From positions 1 through 20,533 of the forward strand of contig JBCDBH010000063.1 in the NCBI GenBank assembly GCA_039184055.1: a DNA stretch of 20,533 nt, read 5' to 3'. Positions 15,989 through 20,533 of the stretch are shown here, piece after piece. The DNA is from JBCDBH01 sp039184055 (GTDB taxonomy: Bacteria; Acidobacteriota; Thermoanaerobaculia; Multivoradales; J023). How positions within the stretch are numbered: position 1 is the stretch's first letter; each line of letters starts with the position of its first letter. The translations under genes and the position numbers were made by a program. A model generated the notes under the pieces. It was not told the origin of the DNA and made no database searches. It worked only from the letters and a program-made list of their open reading frames with translations.

Positions 15989-16876
15989 TCAGCGGCGTAG
16001 CTGCCGAATACCCAGCCCTGTCTGCTCACGTAGCAGCGTGCGCAACGTCACACCGTCGCCGTAGCCGACCGTCTCGGCAATCCGCTCGACGCTGTCGTCG
16101 GTCGTCTCGAGCAAAAACACCGCACGCTCGACACGTAGGCGGCGGACAAAAGCGATCGGAGTCAGCCCCAGGACCTTCCGGAGACGACGCTCCAACGTAC
16201 GCTCGCTCGCCCCTACCGCGCTGGCCGCGGCAGTCATGGTGAAGTCAGAGAGATGCTCGCGCGCCCAGCAATCGAACTTCTCGACGATGGGGTCGCTATG
16301 CGCTAGATGATCCGACATGGCGTAGACCGCTTGCGAAGGTCGACCGTCGACAAGCAGATGGCGCGCTGTCGTACGCGCCAGGGTCGGACTGTGCTCACGG
16401 ACGAACCACAGCGCGAGGTCGACGTGTGCCAAGGCCGCTCCCGCGGTGACGCGACCGTCGGCATCGACGACCATCTGCGTATCGTCGAGCTCGACCGACG
16501 CGAAACGCTGACGAAAGTCAGGCCCCAGCCACCAGGTGGTCGTTGCCCGCAGACCGTTCAACAACCCGGTCGATGCCAATAGGTACGTCCCCGTACAGGC
16601 GGCCGCCACCCGAGCGCCGGCGGTATGCCAATCGACGAGCCGCGCCGCGGCGTCGCCCACATCGTCACGTTGCAGGGCCTGGCAAAGTGCCTCAGGAGTT
16701 TTCGCACCCAGGGCAGGCACCATCACGAGATCAGGCGTCTCGACCTCGTCGACGGAAACGATCGGAATCTCAAAACCCTGTTGGGTCACAACACGGTCCC
16801 GTACGCCAACCACCGCGATGAGACCACCTTCTATGTCGTCAATGCGTTCGCCAATGCCGCCGATCGCCAAAAACAC
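15989..16876 (-). CDS. GlxA-family AraC-type regulator lacking its N-terminus
   Basis: The recognisable sequence begins at about residue 18 (GLIAVVGVRDRVVTQQGF). It continues through a DJ-1/PfpI-like domain with VMVPALG, the elbow Cys94 in AACTGTYLLAS and ATTTWWLGPDFRQRF, then an AraC double helix-turn-helix (about 200-293) ending in the QTGLGIRQLRR tail. The usual first strand and loop of the amidotransferase-like domain, some 40-60 residues, are missing. The first 17 codons from the GTG at 16876 are simply the opposite strand of a monooxygenase fragment. The gene therefore looks truncated at about 16825. The DNA-binding half is intact, so a shortened protein could still bind DNA, but its own promoter seems lost. 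Confidence 0.75.
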   Translation of the reverse strand: MFLAIGGIGERIDDIEGGLIAVVGVRDRVVTQQGFEIPIVSVDEVETPDLVMVPALGAKTPEALCQALQRDDVGDAAARLVDWHTAGARVAAACTGTYLLASTGLLNGLRATTTWWLGPDFRQRFASVELDDTQMVVDADGRVTAGAALAHVDLALWFVREHSPTLARTTARHLLVDGRPSQAVYAMSDHLAHSDPIVEKFDCWAREHLSDFTMTAAASAVGASERTLERRLRKVLGLTPIAFVRRLRVERAVFLLETTDDSVERIAETVGYGDGVTLRTLLREQTGLGIRQLRR

Positions 16877-16981
16877 CTCGAAGGCGAAATCGCCGCCGCG
16901 CTGATGGCGAACGCCGAGGAGCTGCTGGCCGAACCACCGACGATCTCGCAGGTCGATATCCTGGCGGCAAAAACAAGCTGA
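16823..16981 (+). pseudogene. 3' fragment of an antibiotic-biosynthesis-monooxygenase (ABM) domain gene
   Basis: About 52 codons ending at the TGA at 16979-16981 read TTFYVVNAFANAADRQKHL and then AAALMANAEELLAEPPTI, ending in SQVDILAAK. This is the C-terminal half of a putative quinol monooxygenase of the ABM family, normally about 95-105 residues. No matching N-terminal half precedes it: the upstream bases are antisense to the GlxA-type gene. The frame happens to stay open upstream, so a fusion peptide is possible, but the dimeric ferredoxin-like fold would be incomplete. Confidence 0.7.
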
Positions 16982-16989
16982 CCCGCTGC

Positions 16990-17014
16990 CGTGCCCGTCA
17001 GGTTGACGGGCACG
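16990..17014 (+). terminator. perfect 11-bp hairpin after the monooxygenase fragment
   Basis: CGTGCCCGTCA (16990-17000) and TGACGGGCACG (17004-17014) pair perfectly around a 3-base GGT loop, 8 bases after the stop of the ABM fragment. The tail ATCCTCTT is pyrimidine-rich but not a T run. The position and the strong stem fit the gene's original terminator. Confidence 0.65.
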
Positions 17015-17035
17015 ATCCTCTTACCGGAGGTGGAC

Positions 17036-17171
17036 TGGATCCTCGAAGCTGCACCAGGCCCGCTATGCCCATGAAGGACCACGCCCTATCGAGGCTGTGG
17101 GCCCATTTGGATGGTGTAGCGAGGAAAGGCGGTTCCGGTAGGGGTTTACGCGGGCCACCAAAGCGTTGTGA
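17036..17171 (+). pseudogene. decayed 3' end of a LysR-family regulator gene
   Basis: This stretch aligns with the last codons of the intact LysR gene at 7835-8752. KDHALSRLWAH-LDGVA matches EDYALSMLWHPRVDGMA. After a one-base deletion near 17120, EERRFR, a TAG stop (17139-17141) and GFTRATKAL match EDRWFREVLVRATKAL. The final 22 bases (17150-17171 against 8731-8752) differ at one position. Further left, TCGAAGC and CCGCT blocks suggest more decayed alignment with indels. Nothing of the DNA-binding domain remains. It is a remnant of a second, related LysR gene. Confidence 0.8.
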
Positions 17172-17233
17172 TCACGGTAGTCTAGGGTTGCCTGGTTCGC
17201 AGCGATCGACCAATTCCGACGGAGATACCCACA

Positions 17234-17617
17234 TTGCGTGATTCCACCATTCTCAGTCTCGGTAGCTTCCTCGCGGCACTCGGTGTGGCGCTCGGTGCCT
17301 TTGGCGCTCATGCGCTCGAGGGCCAGGTCACCGAAACGCGTCTCGGCACGTGGGAAACGGCGGTGCTCTATCACTTGCTGCACGCGCTCGCCCTCGTTGC
17401 GCTCGGCGCGATGGCGGCACGATTGGGACGAACGGCAGGCAAGATCGCGATCCTCTTCACGATCGGGATCGTGCTCTTCTCGGGCAGTCTTTACGTGCTC
17501 GTGCTGAGCGATATCGGAGTCTTGGGAGCGATCACGCCCTTCGGTGGCACGGCATTCATCGCCGCCTGGATCTGGCTGGCCTTTACCGCGCGTCGGTTGC
17601 ACTCGCCGAAGAAATAG
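17234..17617 (+). CDS. DUF423 family inner-membrane protein
   Basis: This 127-residue protein has four membrane segments (about 5-24, 43-62, 70-90 and 95-118) and the conserved DUF423/YgdD motifs GAFGAH (21-26), YHLLHALAL (46-54), LFSGSLY (81-87) and ITPFGG (100-105). The start is TTG at 17234, with GGAGA beginning at 17221, 9 bases before it. The function of the family is unknown. The 252-base gap upstream holds only the 11-bp hairpin and the LysR remnant described separately. The gene converges on the secreted-protein operon and is separated from it by a strong terminator. Confidence 0.9.
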   Translation: MRDSTILSLGSFLAALGVALGAFGAHALEGQVTETRLGTWETAVLYHLLHALALVALGAMAARLGRTAGKIAILFTIGIVLFSGSLYVLVLSDIGVLGAITPFGGTAFIAAWIWLAFTARRLHSPKK

Positions 17618-17640
17618 AGGCGCCCGCCGATCACCAATCC

Positions 17641-17675
17641 AAAAAGCCGAGCCTCCCTGAGGAAGAGAGGCTCGG
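17641..17675 (-). terminator. intrinsic terminator of the secreted-protein operon
   Basis: CCGAGCCTC (17647-17655) and GAGGCTCGG (17667-17675) form a perfect 9-bp stem with an 11-base loop. On the - strand the stem is followed by CTTTTT (complement of 17641-17646), a classical Rho-independent terminator 11 bases past the stop of the - strand gene. A second stem, CCGACTA (17682-17688) with TAGTCGG (17694-17700), overlaps that gene's stop codon. Confidence 0.85.
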
Positions 17676-17685
17676 GGTCACCCGA

Positions 17686-18537
17686 CTATCGAGTAGTCGG
17701 AGAGGCCGCGGCACGCAGATCCTCGAGCGGATCGGCGGGCGACACGGCGAAGGTCTCGACGAGACGCTGGTTTCGACTGTCCAGATCGGGGCTGTTCTGG
17801 TAGTCGGCCTCGAGGAGACGCCAGGTGAACGTCGCAGGCGGTGTGGTCGGTGCGGCGGTCGGATCACGCTCGACAAGACTGGCGAGCGTGATGATGACGT
17901 TGGCGAAACGGTCGAGATCCGGTCCAGCGTCACCGGTCCTCACGAGTGAGGCGAGACGCTGGAGCTGAACACGACTGGCAACCGGAATGGCCGCGACCAG
18001 CGGCTGGCTCTCACCGAGGGCGACGAGCCGTGCCGTGAACTGCTGGTAGGCATCGTCACGCCACAGACGTTGCTTGACCTCGATCAGGGGCACCCCCTGA
18101 GCACGCAACGTCAAGCGCCCCTCGTAGTCCTCGGCGATGAGCTGGGTGAACCGCGCCGCGATCATCCCGGGATCTCCCGCTTCGGCCACGCTGTCGACGG
18201 CCATGCCGGTAAACGCCGTGAGCTCGAGCCACCAGCCGGTGTCGACCTCACGAAGCGTGAACCGCGACGTGCCTTCGAGCACGAAGCGCTCCTCACTCAG
18301 CACCATCTTGGTGTCGTCACCGTCGACGAGCACACGAGTGAGCTCGCGGTCGGGCAACCAGTCGTTGACCGCGAGGGTGCCGAGCTCGAAGCTCTCCGCA
18401 CCCGCGACACCTTGCCAGCTCTGCAACCGGTTGAGGCCCGACGGCAGCGGTTCCTCGGCTGTCGTGGTGTCGTCGGCGAAGACGAGTCCCGCGAAGAGCA
18501 GCAGGGTCAAAACACTAGCGATTGAAAGACGCTTCAT
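17686..18537 (-). CDS. secreted protein of unknown function
   Basis: About 283 residues from the second of two adjacent ATGs. AGGAGG (complement of 18542-18547) is only 1 base from the first ATG at 18540 and 4 from the one at 18537. A clear signal peptide is seen: basic MKRLS, a hydrophobic core and a likely cut after VFA at about residue 21. The mature part mixes Trp-rich beta-type sequence (WWLELTAFTG) with helices near the end, contains almost no cysteine and shows no recognised domain. It is the second gene of an operon, 9 bases after a large secreted protein, so the two may act together at the cell surface or in the periplasm. Confidence 0.8.
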   Translation of the reverse strand: MKRLSIASVLTLLLFAGLVFADDTTTAEEPLPSGLNRLQSWQGVAGAESFELGTLAVNDWLPDRELTRVLVDGDDTKMVLSEERFVLEGTSRFTLREVDTGWWLELTAFTGMAVDSVAEAGDPGMIAARFTQLIAEDYEGRLTLRAQGVPLIEVKQRLWRDDAYQQFTARLVALGESQPLVAAIPVASRVQLQRLASLVRTGDAGPDLDRFANVIITLASLVERDPTAAPTTPPATFTWRLLEADYQNSPDLDSRNQRLVETFAVSPADPLEDLRAAASPTTR

Positions 18538-18546
18538 CATCCCTCC

Positions 18547-20533
18547 TCAGCAGTTCAGGTTGCCGCCGCAGAAAAGGCTACCGGCGCACGTCTGCTTGCA
18601 GGTACCACACGCGGCCTTGACGCCAGCCTTGCAGGTGGCGACACCGAATAGCAGCTTGTCGCAGCGACAATCACCGACCTTTTTCTGGTCGTTGCAGCAC
18701 GAGAAGCAGGTCGGGCACGTGCTGTTCTGCGAAGCACAGGATTGCGCCGGGTTGAAGGGTGGCGGGTTGTGGTCCTGCTGGCAATCGTCGACCGCGACGT
18801 CGCCGTCGTCACCAAACAGGAGCGGATACGTGATGCAGTCGTAACCATCGGTATCGACCTCGTCACCCCACGCCGTGAACGACGCGTTCTGATCGGTCGG
18901 GGTGGCCGACGACACGGTGTGACCGTTCCAGGACAGCGGCGAGGAGTACGACAGGCTGTTGAAACTGGAGATGGTGTACGGACCGAGCGTACCGCTACAG
19001 CTGGCGATCTTTTCGACGCCGTCGAAGCCGGTCGAGGTGCTCAAATCAACGACTACCGAGCCCGGGAGCAGATCACCGAAGGACGACGAGAAGCAGCAGC
19101 TACCGCAGTTGAAGCCGAAGCGATCCGAGCCCTCGAGAGGCCTGACGTCGGTCCGCGCGATGATCGCGGCCTCGCCACGCGCCGCCCACTGGAAGAAGCC
19201 GTCACGATAGTTGGCGTCGACTTTACGCTCGAGCAGGTCGGCCTTACCGGCGGCGACGATTTCGGCGAAGTCGATCCGTCGTGATTCACCCGCGGGGATC
19301 TCGATCGGCTCGAGAGCGTAGGTGCCCCCATTCCACGAGATCTGACCGAGGATGATCGCCAGCTGATCACCGAGGTTGACCATGGTGTTGACGACCTCGT
19401 GCCGATCGAGGCTGGGCAACGGGTAGAGACCACTGCGATGAGCCTGCTCGACACCGAAGAGGGCGACTTCGAGAACGTCACCGTTGGTCAGCTCCGCGGC
19501 CGACCACAGACGCAACGGACGATCGGCATCGACCCGCACGCGAACCTCGGCCGGAAGCTCACGCGCCGCGCTACGCGTCACGGCGGCAAGATCGACCGAG
19601 TCGACGCCACCCGCCGGGATCGTGATGGCGTGACGAGCGAGCTCACGTCCACTCTCGAGCTCGAGAACGACGACATCGGCGATAGCCGGTTCCTCATCAC
19701 CGTTGAACAAGCTGAGCGGTACCCGTCGGGCATCGACGAGCGGCACGGCGAGTGACGAGAATTGCGAGAACGTGGTGGTGATGAGCGAGGGCTCGACGTT
19801 GATCCGGCTCAAGTGACCAGCCCGACGACGCGCATTACCCTCGAGCACACCGACCGAGGTCATGGTGCCCCCCTGACCTTCGACCTCGAGCCACAGCCAG
19901 CCCCGGTCGAGCGTCGGATCGATGTCGAGCGGCTGGACGACGTCACGCGCTCCCGCAGCCAGGACTCCCGAATCGACATGGACGGCTTCCTGTCCATGCC
20001 CCATTCGAAGCTTGTAGGACATGGGTACATCGCTGCCATTGACGACGTAGAAGGTCGGTTTGACCCCGGCACCGAACTGACGGGCGTCCCAAAACGCCAG
20101 CCGCTGCCAGACCTGGGCGTCTCCGACCGGGGTAAGCGGTAGCTCGACGACCTGTCGACCGCGCTGCAGCACCGCCCACGATTGCACCATCTCGGGGTCA
20201 CCGAGATAGTCGACCCGTAACGAGCCCGTCTGATAACCGATGTCGCTGAGACCGTCGTTCAACGAAATGGTGGTGTGACGGTTGGGCTCGAGGAGATGGC
20301 GACCGAGCGGGTGACGATTACCCGCGTCGTCGAGCGCACTGACCTCGACCTGGAGCGGCTGATCGATCTTGTTGATCAGGTAAAGCGTCGTCCGATCCAG
20401 ATTCTCCGTCGAGAAATGAGGCACGACGAGACGTGTCGGTTCGGCTTGAGCGATACGCTCGGCACGCAGCCGCTCGACACGAAGCTCACCGTCGGACTTG
20501 GGCTCGGCAACCGCGACGCCGGCAACCATCAAG
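18547..20533 (-). CDS. large secreted protein with cysteine-rich C-terminus (5' end cut by window)
   Basis: The frame is open to the window edge, and the first visible residues (LMVAGVAVAEPKSDG) look like the end of a signal peptide, so only a few codons are probably missing. About 660 residues are visible. The long N-terminal part is beta-rich with repeated phrases such as RLVVPHFSTENLDRTTLYL and VRVRVDADRPLRLW, resembling stacked immunoglobulin-like or adhesin-like sandwiches. Near the middle is FNCGSCCFSSSFGDL. The last 73 residues hold 13 cysteines (CPTCFSCC, DCRCD, CGTCKQTC, FCGGNLNC), which fits a disulfide knot or a metal-binding tail. I recognise no enzyme domain. The gene leads an operon with the secreted protein at 17686-18537. 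Confidence 0.75.
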   Translation of the reverse strand, partial: LMVAGVAVAEPKSDGELRVERLRAERIAQAEPTRLVVPHFSTENLDRTTLYLINKIDQPLQVEVSALDDAGNRHPLGRHLLEPNRHTTISLNDGLSDIGYQTGSLRVDYLGDPEMVQSWAVLQRGRQVVELPLTPVGDAQVWQRLAFWDARQFGAGVKPTFYVVNGSDVPMSYKLRMGHGQEAVHVDSGVLAAGARDVVQPLDIDPTLDRGWLWLEVEGQGGTMTSVGVLEGNARRRAGHLSRINVEPSLITTTFSQFSSLAVPLVDARRVPLSLFNGDEEPAIADVVVLELESGRELARHAITIPAGGVDSVDLAAVTRSAARELPAEVRVRVDADRPLRLWSAAELTNGDVLEVALFGVEQAHRSGLYPLPSLDRHEVVNTMVNLGDQLAIILGQISWNGGTYALEPIEIPAGESRRIDFAEIVAAGKADLLERKVDANYRDGFFQWAARGEAAIIARTDVRPLEGSDRFGFNCGSCCFSSSFGDLLPGSVVVDLSTSTGFDGVEKIASCSGTLGPYTISSFNSLSYSSPLSWNGHTVSSATPTDQNASFTAWGDEVDTDGYDCITYPLLFGDDGDVAVDDCQQDHNPPPFNPAQSCASQNSTCPTCFSCCNDQKKVGDCRCDKLLFGVATCKAGVKAACGTCKQTCAGSLFCGGNLNC

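Overview
This is a GC-rich window with tightly packed genes. It suggests a Gram-negative bacterium: there is a complete HlyD/DevB-type periplasmic adaptor with its ABC exporter, which presupposes an outer membrane. The style of the genes (DevBCA exporter, LodA-type quinoprotein, secreted proteins of unknown family) would suit an Acidobacteriota-like lineage. That placement is a weak inference, because there is no rRNA or other marker gene here. I saw no tRNA, CRISPR array, insertion sequence or phage gene.

Layout. (a) 1-2736, + strand: the 3' part of a D-amino-acid-dehydrogenase-type flavoprotein and an alpha-ketoglutarate-semialdehyde dehydrogenase, together looking like the end of a hydroxyproline catabolic operon. 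(b) 2782-5706, - strand: a translationally coupled devB-devC-devA exporter operon, divergent from a GlxA-type AraC regulator (5849-6901). (c) 6949-8752: an Hsp31/DJ-1-like protein divergent from a LysR regulator, with a concentric double dyad between them that reaches the LysR ribosome binding site. (d) 9022-15949, + strand: the most distinctive locus. It holds a tyrosinase-type copper oxidase with extra N- and C-terminal domains, a LodA/GoxA-type cysteine-tryptophylquinone (CTQ) oxidase with a long charged helical insertion, a 154-residue protein of unknown function, a LodB-like flavoprotein broken by one extra G, and a small membrane protein with CLC and CPLC motifs. (e) 15989-17171: a scar region. 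A second GlxA regulator and an antibiotic-biosynthesis-monooxygenase (ABM) gene have both lost their 5' ends at one shared junction. They are followed by a perfect 11-bp hairpin and a decayed copy of the 3' end of a LysR gene like the intact one in (c). (f) 17234-20533: a DUF423 membrane protein facing a two-gene - strand operon for secreted proteins, one of them with a 13-cysteine tail. That operon ends in a clear intrinsic terminator.

How the genes may work together. In LodA/LodB systems the flavoprotein LodB is needed to mature the CTQ cofactor of LodA, which oxidises an amino acid or amine and releases H2O2. Coupling such a pair to a copper tyrosinase, a small unknown protein and a metal-motif membrane protein suggests an oxidative pathway acting on amino acids or on peptide side chains. 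Its product is unknown. In this copy the LodB frameshift could leave the oxidase immature. The scar region shows that regulator and redox-enzyme pairs of this kind are being rearranged and lost nearby.
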